NCBI GenBank assembly: GCA_007844125.1
Contig: CM017556.1
Location: 77,414,456 to 77,478,455 of the forward strand
Reading direction: 5' to 3'
DNA: 64,000 nucleotides
Source of the DNA: Sinonovacula constricta
Lineage: Eukaryota > Mollusca > Bivalvia > Cardiida > Solecurtidae
This document shows, in pieces, positions 12,475-24,731 of the stretch. The notes beneath the pieces are model-generated. The model saw nothing but the letters and a program-made list of their open reading frames with translations. It searched no databases and was not told the DNA's origin. Each line of letters opens with the position of its first letter. Positions within the stretch are counted from its first letter, which is position 1. Position numbers and translations under genes: made by a program.

Positions 12475-14649
12475 TTCGATTGTAATAATAACCGCGAAGT
12501 ATTGATTTATGTCTGCTTTATTTTATTTGGTTACTGAAATGTACTTCGGTTTTCTGTTACAAGCAAATGTTCTGATAATGACATGTTATACTTTCGTCGT
12601 ATCTGCGAATGTTTGTATAATGACAATAAAACATATCAAATACTTGCCAAGAGATCATACAATGTACTAGTATCAAGCTTTGAAACGAATAAAATATGGA
12701 ACGGAGGCGTTGAGGGAAATCTCGGATTCAAGAAGCTTGAATACGTATTATATTGTGCTGGTGGCATGGATAAGTCATGTATTTCATAATAAATTTAATA
12801 TTGTTGTTGCTATTTTCAGAGACTGTTTTATTGGTGAACTCAGGTGCTACCCAGGGGCTTACTGTTTACAAGCATTCGCTGATAGTGTTGATGTAAAAAG
12901 GGAATGGCAAGTTATGGATCAAATACGTAATTTAATTTCCCGTCGAAGAAATAAGATATAAGATCTTCAGAGTTGGTTACATACAAAAGTTTTACTAGGT
13001 AAATAAAAGTAAATATAGTTATACTTTGACTTGGTGGCGGTCAAACTGGCTTAAGAATGGGTAACACATAATTTTGATAGTGTTCATCATTTTTTTTTTG
13101 TTCTTTAGTATAGCTTAATCAATAAATTAAACAGAAAAATCATACATATTTCATGTAATTAAGTTTGTGACTAACGAAATACTGGGCAATTAATGTACAG
13201 CCCTAATTATATAAACATTCCAAATGTGCAGGAATCCAGGAATCCTACCTCTGTTATATTGTTGTTGTTTATTCCTTTTCGAATAATTTATTTTGTCTCT
13301 GTTGTATATATACTTAAATAATTTAATATCGTATTTTACATCAAAGGTACTGTACGTAAGTAAGATCGTGTTTTCAACTTTATTGCTATTTAGTGTATTT
13401 TATTCCAAAATTGCCTTGCCTTTTATTTCTATTCTTACTGATTGGATATAAAAGGAGTTTCCTAAGCACCTGATAAACAGACCTAATGAGTAAATGAGTG
13501 AATGTTTGTACGCTTATCCTTCCTTTTTATAAAACATTTATTTCCTTTTACAAAAAAAAAACAACAACAATATTATAGAAATATATGTATACATCCTGCA
13601 AACCGTATTAATAAAACAACTTTTTTTAGTACGTTTTAACTTCAAAGAGTGGATGCAGAAATGTCAATGCACGAACGAAACCTGAATTCGCACTTAAATA
13701 AGTACATTAAGAAGCTCATGCGAGTTTTATAGCACGTCCTTCTCCGATATGACGCAAACAGAGGGGTGTGAATTTTCAAAAGTGTATTCCATGCAGGCAG
13801 CATGTTCACTTATACATTCCTAATATAATTATAGATTGTTTTACTTAATTTACCAATGTTATTATTTGTAAAGTGAAACTAAGGTCTGTGCAAATAAGCT
13901 CAACTGATCTGAAAGAACAAAAGTTTTTATGGCGAATTAAGCTAACTTATGCACGTGTTTTATTAAACAATATCACAATAACATAAACAATTAATTTTTA
14001 AATTAGATTAAATAAATTTATTATAAAATCTTACTGGTTCATGATTTTGCTGTAAGTTCACTTGCTTTTTATAATTATTTATAATTGTTTTCAGGTGAGT
14101 GGGCACTGGTAGACCCTGCTCCATGTAAACGAGTGCAATACGAAAATAAATTTAGGAAAAATGAAAGGGTCTTAAAATAACGTGCTTCAAACACTGCATG
14201 TTAAGACAGCTGCCAATCCAGTCCTCTCCTAGTCAATGAGAAGAAACAATATTCGGCCTTAACTTCAATGCAGATCAGCTATATCTTGCAATCTCACCTG
14301 CAGATGCTTATTCACAAGGGGAACAAATTAAACAACACGGCGTTAATTAAACAAAATACTCTTTAAATGCTTATGCTCAACACGTATAAAACAGAGGCCA
14401 TACTTTAGAAATAATTGTCGTTTATTTTGAATAATTGGCCAGAAATAAAACATTTAACATCTGTTAGAAACCTTGTCGTTTTATTCAATAAGAATATGGA
14501 CATAAGTGAACAAGTACACTCTGTGTTTAGATCATTCTACATTCAGGTTCAACTAAATGGCATATTAAGGCAAGAGATCAATTTTGGTGTAACCTTATTT
14601 GTAATGGATAATTGCAATTCTCTACTACACGTGATACACCTCAGAAACC
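12475..14649. other. AT-rich DNA with no gene seen
   Basis: Short overlapping ORFs (68-93 codons at 12583-12961, 82 codons at 14415-14663) have no recognisable domain. T-rich and A-rich runs occur near 13090 and 13550. I see nothing else. Confidence 0.5.
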
Positions 14650-15015
14650 CCTTAGACTTCTAATGAAGCACCAATGCAGTCAATATATAGCTGCTCGTCT
14701 TATAACAGGGACCCTTTGTTGTGATCGCATTACCCCTGTTCTAAAAGACCTCATTGGCTACGTGTTATGTACCAGTAGAATTCTCAGACATACTATGTGT
14801 ATGGTGCAAGCTGGCCAAGAAGTATGGTAATGGTTTACGTACCAAAAATGATACATATCACAGCATGAGCCCATCGTAACCCTGTTATTTACGGGAAAAT
14901 GTTTTTGTGGCTGTTTCACCCAAATGTTGGACATACTGCCAGAAACTATCAGAGAATAAAAACGTTAGCATCTTTTTAAAAGGCACTTAAGCCCAGCTTT
15001 GTACAAAGTCTTATG
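14650..15015 (+). pseudogene. Decayed LINE reverse transcriptase, C-terminal end
   Basis: The translation contains the block AARLITGT, then DRITPVLKDL, which is characteristic of the region after the polymerase core in non-LTR retrotransposon reverse transcriptases of the CR1/L2/jockey type. After a stop and frameshifts, a second block follows in another frame, reading SENKNVSIF. It corresponds to the closing segment of the same ORF2 family. The copy is 5' truncated, as is usual for LINEs. Several frameshifts and stops make it non-functional. No A-tail or microsatellite end can be assigned with confidence. The clade is uncertain, but its LINE origin is fairly secure. Confidence 0.7.
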
Positions 15016-15059
15016 TCAGATAACCCCATTTCACCTCTCCTTCTTTATTGCACATTATA

Positions 15060-16147
15060 ATGAATAGCAAAGACGTTATCAACACCTTTTGCTGTGTTTT
15101 ACTTTTTTTTAATTATTAGTTTTAATATTTTTATGACATAGACGCTAATATTCTTTCTTTTTTCAAGTTAATTGACATTTATCAAAATTAACTTTACAAA
15201 GATCAATGTCTCTTTTTTAGGTTAATATTTTTCTCAAGAACATTGAACGTATTTTTAAAGGGTGCAATTAAAGGTGGAATGTGTAATAAACAGAATCGAT
15301 GTTTCTTCAGTTGTTATTTACAAAAAAAGTAGTGCACAATAAACTCTACATGTGTTACTTTTATCAACGTTACTGGTCTATTTCAAACACTATTAGCATT
15401 CATTTTGCATTGATATCCATTAAATATATTTTTGCATACAAGATCCATATTGAAGCCATTATTTTTCAAGAAAGAAAATAATTTTTTACCGGTTTATATG
15501 TTTGTATCTAAAATCTATTCAAAGAGCGTAACCCTGTTCTACCGTTTGCTCATATACAGGATCGGGAATATTGTGTCTGCTTGCTATTGTAATAAGCACT
15601 GTATAGACCTTTGAAACAGTATCTTACTAACAATTAAATATACTAAATGCACGATCACTACCATAAACACAGACAGTAAAATAATAAAAGATATGGCAAG
15701 AAAACAGCACACCGTCTTACTGAAATTTGCTTCCGTATTGACTGTATGTACCACGACCCAGCCGATAGTTATGGTATCCAATCTGTGCGGTGACTGGTGC
15801 AAAAAGGTTAATGTTTACATCCCTTGTAAAACCAGACTGGGTGAGATTTTAAACTTAGCAGTCAGAATAAATAAATCCTTTAACTCAGACTTACTGCTGC
15901 AGAACAATGAAATCGATAGTAACAATTCAAACAGAGATGTATTTGAAAGAAAAATAATGCGATTAATCCCTCATTGAGTCCAACTTCCATCCAAAATAGC
16001 TCATAAACGTCGTTGAAGCCCTTCATAAACAGAACATTGGTTAAATTTTTAATGAATGTTCCGGTCGTATAAGCTACAAAAACATGCATGTAAAATGCTC
16101 AATGGCATAGGCATGTAAACTTTCTATAAAATTTAACATAATCCCAT
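15060..16147. other. AT-rich DNA with no supported gene
   Basis: Overlapping ORFs of 60-94 codons on both strands (15299-16089) have no recognisable motif and no splice-site pattern that supports an exon. I see nothing else. Confidence 0.5.
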
Positions 16148-16385
16148 CAGGAAGTGCGAGATTAGAGCTCTGTTAAACCGGTTTTAGGACCCCAGTCGAT
16201 CCATAATGCCGACTGACCGTTCCAAGGCGGTAACTGTCGGTTTGTTCTTATTGTTGAATTACTCATCACAGATTTGTTTTCAATTTTACATCTGGCGTGC
16301 CTGTGAATACCTTGGTCCTGTGTCTTTTCAATTTTGGTATATGTTGCAATGCTCATAGAACTTTGTCTTCTATATTCTTATTTAA
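16148..16385 (-). repeat. Dispersed repeat family 1, head and middle blocks
   Basis: The reverse complement shows the head near 16385 (GACAAAGTTCTATGAGCATT) and then the middle block with GAACGGTCAGTCGGCA and GCACTTCCTG near 16148. A + strand piece of the same family follows at 16562-16668. The two lie head-to-head, the arrangement also seen at 10600-11400. Confidence 0.75.
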
Positions 16386-16561
16386 GTTTTTATTGCTTTT
16401 TTGCATGTTCACTTCTCATAATTGTATCGTCCAGTCGCAAATATGAAAATGTCCTATGTTATCACATATATTGCAATTTGAACTACCGCTATAAAGATGA
16501 CACACACATGTTAATGTTAAAAGTGGCAAACACTGAGACGGTACATGATTTACTGAAAACA

Positions 16562-16668
16562 AGGGTTAACGCCTTAAAATTTTCAGCGTGCAAACGAGCG
16601 ACTTGGGCGCTTTATTCTGATTTACAAGCACATCAACCTCGCACTTCCTGGAGGTTTTTCTTAATGTC
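16562..16668 (+). repeat. Dispersed repeat family 1, diverged middle block
   Basis: The segment matches the middle of family 1 through GTTAACGCCTTA, GACTTGGGCGCTT and CCTCGCACTTCCTGGAGG. It falls inside a 132-codon ORF (16334-16732), which is therefore at least partly repeat and not a convincing gene. Confidence 0.6.
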
Positions 16669-16699
16669 AGTGTTAATAAAATTATCCCATCTTAGTGAG

Positions 16700-18988
16700 A
16701 CAACTTACTGTAAGCCCCAGAATCGTGAGTAAATCACTAGGCAAATAATAGAGTTTATTTACAACACAACAAAAATAACAGTATTGAACTATCCAAATAT
16801 AAACAATTATTCACGAGATAAAAATCTCGGCAATGAAAGAGTTTCTAAAGACATTTCAGCCTGAAAACAATCACGCCAAGCCATGACTATTTTTAAAAAC
16901 TATTTCCATTATAAAAATGATTTAAAAATAGATAATTTAAAACTTTTAAGAGAAGATAATACAATATGTTCACGGAAGTAAGCAAAGTGTAAAGCTTGAA
17001 AATAAAGATATCTGCAAACGTCTGAGTACAGTTGGATGTAAATCTTTAGCCGCATTTCGATTCTAATCAAAGATGCGATGCTCCCAGTTCTCAGTTTGAT
17101 ATTCCCAGAACTCATCGGTTATTCAACATCTCTTTTAACAAACAGATTCTCTCCCAGGAGAAGTTTCTAAACAGCCTTATCTAGAAGTATGAATGTACTT
17201 ATAATGATTTGTATGAGTATCACAAATGAATGTTTTGTAAGCAAGTCAATACCAGCATAGAATACATGTATTTGGGATTTTCTTTAGTCTGTGTAGTATG
17301 CGATTCTGCGTTTTTTCTTTGTTTACCTTTATTGAGTTTGCCCAAGGCGTATGTTAAAATTTCATTAATTCACCTTAAGAGGTCCTTCAAACTTCTAACT
17401 TTGTCATTTGTCATTTGAGATTTGAAGTTGGTATCCTTCACATTTTAGCACAATAAAAGTCATTACAAAGGAAACATTCTGCTTTCAGCTGCTGTCTTTA
17501 ATTTGTTTGAGATTGCATGTATGTTCCACAAACGCCATTCTGAACTTATCAAAATCAGTAGGTATTAGGAATTAACAGATGATTTGCGCTGATACATCGC
17601 CAACGCGCGAATACGTGACTATTGTCCGATATGTCAATAAAACAGATAGCAATTAAGAAAATATTGTCTTTTTATACACTATCATTCCAACCTGTTTTGT
17701 GCTTATTTAAAATTATATATGCGCATAAATAATCCTTATAAAAGTAGTTTTTCGCTATTTGGTAAGCGACAAAAAAGAACAATTCAAATGTTATCGTTTT
17801 TTATCATTGAAGAAGCGATAAAAATCGTGTATTCATATGAGGGAATAGATTTACTTTATGTAAAGTTATAGTTTACTTTAATCAGCCATAGCTTTCATGA
17901 GGCAACCATTATATCATTTTATAAATTTCACATTTTCACGTTGTCGGTTGCTACCAGGAAGAGATTTTAGTTCAAGAATGCTTACGTTCCCGAATATTCT
18001 TTATTAAAGAATAATAAGAACTCTGAATATCTGTTCACCTTATGTTAAAAACAACTGAAATAGGCTGATGGTTTCCTAGACAGCGTCTTTTAACTAAACC
18101 CGGCCCGAGACATTTTTTTTGCAAATCAAAGGGAGATCAATCAATCATAAGCCATGGATATTGTTTGCATGAGTAATCTGTAAGATAGGTTTTGGATTAA
18201 GTTCATCGTATCGCAGGCAGTTTATTTCATAGTTGCAATTTGTATATTTATATTTATTATTTGCAATTTACATCATAGTTTAACGTGTAAAAATTTTAAA
18301 GGATTGTACATTTAGATTACGCAAGATACTATATCGTTTTGTGAACCGTGCTTGATTCGTACAATAAATATACAAAAAGTGCTTGCCTCGACACAGCTTT
18401 GCAATTTACTGCCATAAAAGAAGTTCTGGATACAGCTCAAACACATTCCAAGCACTTGTACTCTTGCTTTGGTAACATGCATGTGTGTTTTGCTTCTTTG
18501 TTTTCACTGTCTAGCATATTGTATTTAAGAAATACGATTGTTCGTTTATTATAGTACATTTAAGCCATAGAGAGTTTAATACTGTTATAGTCTCACCAGC
18601 GGTTTTATGGCTTTAAACATGATTAATTTTTAATATTTATTATTTATTATTTATTATTATTGATTTTTTTATTGATGATTAAAAGAAAATGAAAAAAGAT
18701 TTAAAAGCAATGATAATGAAAGATGTGAATTGAACAATTGACAGGCAATGATATGTATTACTTAGATGAAACCATACGAGGACCATCTACGATAAAAATA
18801 TTATATACTGCATTCGTACAATCAAGTTTTAACGTTCATTATTAATATAAAATATGTACTATCATATTTAAAATTCGCTTCTAGCCAATTTCTGTCCATC
18901 ATGCTAGCCAGCCAAATAGAAAATGCAATGAAATGCTTTTCTTCTGATTATGCGCATAGCAATACAGTGCAAAATGGCAGGCGTTGCA
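16700..18988. other. AT-rich DNA with no gene seen
   Basis: No ORF above 70 codons has any recognisable content. A TTTATTA-type AT microsatellite lies at about 18627-18672. I see nothing else. Confidence 0.5.
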
Positions 18989-19185
18989 TTAAAGCCTCGC
19001 CTGAGTGTGTGTCAAGCAAAGCCGGATAGGCCTGGGCTATTTGTTAGGTAATAACATTTCTTATACTGATATAACAATCAACTGAAAAGCTGTTTTAGCC
19101 ATAAAAGCCATTTGCTCGCTATTTAACATAATGCCAAGAGGCATGTTGTCCTGTTATTACCTTAGTCCTTGAGACGGTAATTTAG
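18989..19185 (+). repeat. Dispersed repeat family 2, copy A
   Basis: This segment matches 47755-47960 in the same orientation. The shared order is GCCTGAGTGT near the start, then a core with GAAAAGCTGTTTTA, GCCATAAAAG and GCTCGCT, then GTTATTACC/GATGACG-type sequence and TTGAGACG near the end. It has no coding capacity. It looks like a short non-autonomous interspersed repeat of about 200 bp. Confidence 0.6.
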
Positions 19186-19852
19186 TAGGCTATGTGATAA
19201 TGATTATGTGATAATGTCTGGCTAGCGTGTGTTATGACATCAGCCGATAACAAACGTGTATTGTTGTTAGAGGATTCGTGATTGCAGGTTTTCAAATTTC
19301 CAGAACAAACAGTTAATTTAATACATGCTTGTGTATTAAGACGCATGTATTGGCCATAATGATGTTTACCGTCATATAGCAACATATACAAATCAAATAT
19401 ACAATGCATGTACATGTATCTGGAAAAAAGTTAGCAAAGAGCCAGACTGCTCGGAAAACATTGAACATCTCACCATTTCTCAGAGCAACAGTAATTCATT
19501 TTAATTCAATTTCACAGCAAAAAACTAAACATAACCAATCCAATGTTTATGAAAGCCGTTTTAATGTTCCTCTTCTTAATATGTGATAGTGGGAAACGAC
19601 AAAACACCTACGATATATTACAACAAAAGCAAGGAGTATACTCTATTCCAAAATAGATTTTCATTCTAGTTTACTATTCATTAGGCCAATTACACAAAGA
19701 TATTTCGCAGATGAGTTATAAACCTAGATATTGATTTCCATCGAAGATGCCTTTTTAGCTACAAAAAGTCAATATTGCAAATAACTACTTCTTCTTTTGA
19801 CCTTATTTGTGAGATGTCATAATGGTTCCATTCTCCTATTAACATTCTTACA
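19186..19852. other. No gene seen
   Basis: A 77-codon minus-strand ORF and a 60-codon + strand ORF have no recognisable features. No repeat similarity was noticed. Confidence 0.5.
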
Positions 19853-20512
19853 GCTTGTATGACCCCTCTGAGACAGCCACGGAAGTGCTATGGCCCTATG
19901 GCCTCACGATAGAGATTGGTTAATGAAAAAGAAAATGCCATTGGGAACCAGCTGGACAAGAAGTACAATGCATTTCTTGAAAGGCTGAACGAACTAGGCT
20001 CGGTGCAACGAAAAAGAGATAGACAATTCACCCCAAGCCCTGGCACAGCGTGAAGTCAGGAAGATGATAGGTTTCTGTTGGGAAGAGAATGTAGAAAAAT
20101 TAGCACAACACATTTAAGCAAACCCAAACAGTTTCCTTGTTCCGTCAATTTATACTTTATGCTAAACTTACTTTGCCCGATCGCCTCTGAGGATAGTGCC
20201 ATATTAACCATAGTAGGCAATAATGTAATATAAAGGAAACACTTTAACTGCTTAACTTTTCACTGTCAACCTGTCACGGCGTCCTACTCTTGTGCAACTT
20301 TGGCGACCAGCTCCGTTTAAAGTCAATAAGGTCATAGAACAAATTAATTCTAAGAAGGAAAGTAGAAAAGGTAGAATTCCTGCATATATTTACAAGTTTC
20401 TTGAAGAAATTCAGGCATTTGATTCTGATCTTACCAGAAAGATGAGATGTACACTTAGTGGTGTCATATTAGTTCCCAAGTACGCTAACAACCTGGAATT
20501 TCTTTAAGCGCC
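19853..20512 (+). pseudogene. Decayed LINE ORF2, region before and into the reverse transcriptase
   Basis: Three collinear blocks in different frames match the linker and N-terminal reverse-transcriptase region of non-LTR retrotransposons. The first, near 19926-19993, reads ENAIGNQLDKKYNAFLERLNE. It is the kind of segment that follows the endonuclease. The second, near 20276-20330, reads SRRPTLVQLW and leads into KVNKVIEQIN. The third continues with KGRIPAYIYKFL, the degenerate counterpart of the conserved GKDGIP-type motif at the start of the polymerase. Stops and frameshifts separate the blocks, so nothing functional remains. It differs from the CR1-like fragment at 14650. The clade is probably RTE-like but is not certain. 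Confidence 0.6.
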
Positions 20513-20684
20513 CCATTGCTAGGAAAATTGTCGCCCCTACATGTTCAACAAACTAATTGCCTTAGTCTCATAACAAACATTACCTGTCTGAGTCAGAATG
20601 CGGATTTAGCTTTATTGTAATATATGTCATGTACGTGCACAATCATAACTATTATTACACGTGCTAAATCTACTTTTTCATGAT

Positions 20685-21310
20685 AAATACGAATATATGA
20701 AATGGTCTTGTTTTCATTTCGACATATATTAAAATCTGTAAAGGACCAAGATAAAGGCATCCACATGCCAGTCAAATGTAAAATATGAAAAAGGTATTAA
20801 AAAATGAAATAAAGCATAAAGATGGGCAAACCAAACAGTTACGGCTGGGAATGGTCAGTCGGTAAAGGGGCCGAGTGGGGAACGTAAACCAACCGCACAC
20901 TTCCTAAAAGGTTTCTTAACTACAGCCAGTAACCAGAAAAGTCAAAATGAGGACATTCCAATTTTGCCGCCATGAAAAAGCGTGACCTAATTAAAAATAA
21001 TAATGTCCACATTTTATGTGGTGTGGATATACCTAACAATCCAGATAGGATGAATTAGATGACAGCATAGATAACATGACCGGGGATATTTTTTTACGAT
21101 CGGCACACTGCACAGGTAAAACTGCTGTGATAATAAAAAGATCCTATCAAAATAACTACAGATATTTAAATCTTAACTACTTCAAGACCGGGGCAAACAA
21201 GGTTATTGTTGTTTTATTACAAGTGAAATGAACCAATGTCCAATGCCCAAGGTATGTTAAAAGACAATATCCGTAACAGTTCTGATAGGATGAATTAGAT
21301 GACAGCAAAA
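20685..21310 (+). repeat. Dispersed repeat family 1, diverged near-full copy
   Basis: The head is degenerate (20685-20800: GAATATATGA, then GGACCAAGATAAAGGCATCCACATG). The middle (20825-20935) has AATGGTCAGTCGGTAA and CACACTTCCTAAAAGG. The tail (21050-21305) has GATAGGATGAATTAGATGACAGC twice and CACACTGCACAGGTAA. The doubled tail motif suggests an internal duplication. Confidence 0.65.
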
Positions 21311-23802
21311 GTCTTATTCTTTTTTGTAAAGCTGCAACTCGATTACATTTGGACAAATACAAATTCCTTGAAATTTCGTGAATTATTTTCTAGCACTAGT
21401 AAACAAGTAAATGCTTAACTGGCTGCCTACTTTTTAAGCCTTTGAACAAAGGACAACTAACATCAGCATTTTCATTATAACCATGCTATGATCTAGTTTT
21501 TATCATGTATTTATATTTGTTATATGCGCTATATTTTAAAACTTAACAACTTATGACAATGCCGTAATATCTCTTTCGAGGCACGTGTTGGCCCTGATAA
21601 AGGCCGTTGTTTTTGTTGTTGTTTTATGTTGTTTTCGTCTTCTTTATCTTTGAGTGTGCACCCTGTCCATCCTCATAAGGGCGTTTTGTTCCAAAGACTT
21701 TACTGCCAGAAAGGCAACGGGAACAACCAACTGTCTTCAGCTGAAAACCTCACTCCAATTCTTGCATTCTTGCCTGAATTATGAAGAGAGTGTTGTTAAC
21801 TTTTCTCAGTTCCTGAGATCGCCGGTCAGTTAATATGGTGACAGGTAACTAGGGTTATACACGGGTTTGTATAAATTTGACAGTCCAGGCGAGGATTTTG
21901 ATGAAACAGATCAGCGGACTACATAGCGGATCGCAGAAAGTCATCAGTAATAATTCTCAATCTCGAATGAAGAAGTGAAGAACGCACTTACCTTTAAAAC
22001 TCGCAAAACGGATTGACCTACTTACAACTTTTACTGTGACTTTGTCTCAGCCAACGAAAAATGACGTTGTCGAATTTCCGTTAACGTCAAGAAGTTTCAA
22101 TTCGCAAATGTAAACCCATCAAGAGACACGTTATGAATTATGAATGTTTGTACCTTTATTCAGACATACAGGGCAGTGTCTATATGCATCAATATGCATA
22201 AAACTTTCTATCAATAGGCGTAAATAAATGTTTGATAGAAAATTCCTGTTTCTGTAAGTAATATCCATATATAGATTCTTTTAAACATCAAGTAATAATT
22301 TCAAGTATTTATAGTAGATTGACTTGGGTGACTCGTTCATCATACTTTGTATGATTTGAATCGCTTAATCCTTAAACCTGTCAGTAAATATTCGGAGATC
22401 AAAAAACTAACCATTTTGCATTTGCGTGTTGTCCAAGCATAGATTAACCCAGTCTCAAAACAAAAAGTTGTCTTATGTGAGACACCCAAGTCACTCTGCC
22501 AGCAATATTTCTTAACATCCTATTCGGATATCTATAGTTTGGCTGTAAGCGTTGGTCGGAATCCTATTTATGCAAAGAAACAAACTTGTAGTGAAACAGT
22601 GAAGAAGTTCTGGGCTATTTTGATGCGGAAGACGAATCATTGTCTACACAGAAGATACCTTCACTACACTGATGTGGCCGTATCTTAAAGTACCCTTTTG
22701 GCTGCGCGTGTACTTGGAATTTAATCAGAACCAGAATTTAGACATTCAAAGGAACTGTATAATGAAGTGTGTGTCGCTTTTAGTGTGAGGAATGTGAATC
22801 CTGGAACCAATTAAAAGACAAATACGTTGCAGATGTATTTAATTATTTTTAAATTATTATACAATATGTGTTCCATATAAATAAATTGTTGTATTGTGGA
22901 TAGTGATAGTTGTTTTTTCTGCTTTTTCAACACCTTGTAACATTTTCATTTCTGGTCCAAGTGTTTCAGGAAAAGCTCAATTTGTTAGATAGTTATTGAG
23001 TACAACACTGAATTATAGCACGTAATTTAAGTAGATTGTATGGTGCTGCAAAGCATGGCAAACCGTATACGTTCAGTAACAAGCAAGTAAAACTATAATA
23101 TTTATTCATGGAATTCCTGAAGATGATGATGACATTGTCTGTGAAACGCGCTATACACGATACTCTTTCAAAAATCAAGAGATGAAGGATAAAATAAAGT
23201 GTTAACAAACCAAAGTCATTTTTGTGATGGCATATCAATTTGCAACATCTGTACCTTATGGATAGCTACTGATAGACTTTCATCAACGTACACCAGATGC
23301 TTATCGCCTTAGATCTGATGTGTTTCATCATTGGTTCAAAGGGGAAGATCGAGGTCCTATTGTCTACACGAGAGTATAAACATAGCTAGCTACAGATAGC
23401 TAACCACTTCTACATCATGCCTGACAACATAGCCATGGAAAACACATCGCGGCGTGATGAATACTCTGGAATCGTTAAATCAAGGAAAAACGGCCGACGA
23501 AACTCTGTGAAATGGAAGAATATGGACTGACGGAGATGATCCAATTAGACTTAGCTGCTCATTTTAGAAATGAAAGTCAATGTACCAAAATAAACATTGC
23601 CTTTCATGAAACACCATAAAGATACACTGAGCCAATTGGCAGATTAACAAGTGGATTTGGCCAGAAAACGAAATGTATTTAAAAACCTGAATGTGGCGTA
23701 TTTCTTGTGGATACTATTTTTATACCCTTTTACGATGGAATAAAATAGAAGGTGTGAGTAACTCCAATCCAACAACTAGATGTAATTCACACAAAAAAAG
23801 AC
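21311..23802. other. No gene recognised
   Basis: This 2.5-kb stretch has no long ORF. Near 23278-23365 a short frame reads IDFHQRTPDAYRL and continues to GPIVYTRV before a stop. It may be a remnant of the virus-like element downstream, but I cannot assign it. No integrase, polymerase B or packaging ATPase motif was recognised. Confidence 0.4.
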
Positions 23803-24057
23803 ATGCCAAAGGATCAGCGAAAAAAACGACCTGTAAAAGGAACAGCGAAAAAAAAGACCAGCACAAAGATCAATGAAAAACGAAAAGCCAGAAAAACAGC
23901 AATAAAGAAGCAACCATTCCCCAAAATCGATGATCGGTTTGTTACGGTCCGAATAAAGCAGCAACAAACATCGGGTACACCAAAAGCATCACACCTTTGT
24001 GTTAGGTCGGATTGCCTCTCCTATTACACTTCAAGTGTCTCGTTTTGTCACAACTGA
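23803..24057 (+). other. Lysine-rich ORF, possibly part of the decayed virus-like element
   Basis: An 84-codon frame is very rich in Lys and Arg over its first 50 residues (it starts MPKDQRKKRPVKGTAKKK and later has KRKARKTAIKK), and then loses this character. The DNA is A-rich there, so the composition may simply reflect the bases. Small basic DNA-condensing proteins are common in Polinton/adintovirus elements, and a capsid-gene cluster begins about 0.4 kb downstream on the same strand. This makes a degraded core protein possible. No specific family was recognised. Confidence 0.25.
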
Positions 24058-24479
24058 CATCAACACCTCATTCCCATGTTTCAAGTCAACACAGTTCCAT
24101 GCATGGACCAAGAAACCTCTTCTCGTCATTTTCAGACTCTACACCCAGTAATCGTAGTGTTCGAAGCACAAGCTGTTCAAGAATCTTGGCTGGACCAATT
24201 TGAAGCTTCAACAGTTCAAGAAGTCTCATGGCATCAAATCGCAGTTTAAACTGTTTAAGGCGCCTGGCTGGTTCGAGTCGAAAATCCAATAACTCATCAG
24301 TTAACGAACTGTAACAACCTCCTGGGATTTTACATTTTCTCCCATTCTGAGTTTTCATTTACATTTGCCACACACTCTGTATACCTTATAGAGAAGCACA
24401 GTAAGTGATGCTCCTAACACAGCATTTCGAGAAATTGGACATTTTTATAAATAAGGGCAACTAATTTTCAAATTGCATC

Positions 24480-24731
24480 ATGAAGCGAAAATAACCTTTT
24501 GTTCGCAAACATGACAAGATGGTGCTTGCTTTGGCCAAAGTATCAAAGCAATTTAGAAAGATTGTTATTCAAGAAGCACCAACAGAACTTGTCTATAATA
24601 TTAGTGAATGCTGTCAAAATGTTTCAAATGGAAATATACCATTGTCACAATCCCAGAAGCTTAAACAATTTCAACATCTTGCGAACAAGAAAGTATCAGT
24701 GAAAAAGAAGATTATCCTCAATCAGAAATGA
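24480..24731 (+). pseudogene. Small basic Polinton/adintovirus-type protein, broken
   Basis: The frame starts at 24480 with ATG, meets a TAA at codon 5, and then stays open to a TGA at 24729-24731. It has the pattern VLALAKVSKQFRK, an ECCQNV segment, NGNIPLSQSQKLK and NKKVSVKKK. This helix-plus-basic-tail arrangement is typical of a small protein encoded next to the capsid genes in Polinton/Maverick and adintovirus genomes, where a DNA-binding or core role is suspected. The early stop makes it a pseudogene unless a downstream Met (24519) is used. The capsid and protease remnants about 2-3.6 kb downstream on the same strand support the assignment. The exact name of the ancestral gene is uncertain. 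Confidence 0.5.

Noticed and set aside
16334..16732. 132-codon + strand ORF
   Set aside because: Its start overlaps one family 1 copy and its end another. No domain is evident.
21311..23802. Possible polymerase, integrase or ATPase of the virus-like element upstream of the capsid cluster
   Set aside because: No motif of these families was recognised in any frame. Only short unassignable frames remain.
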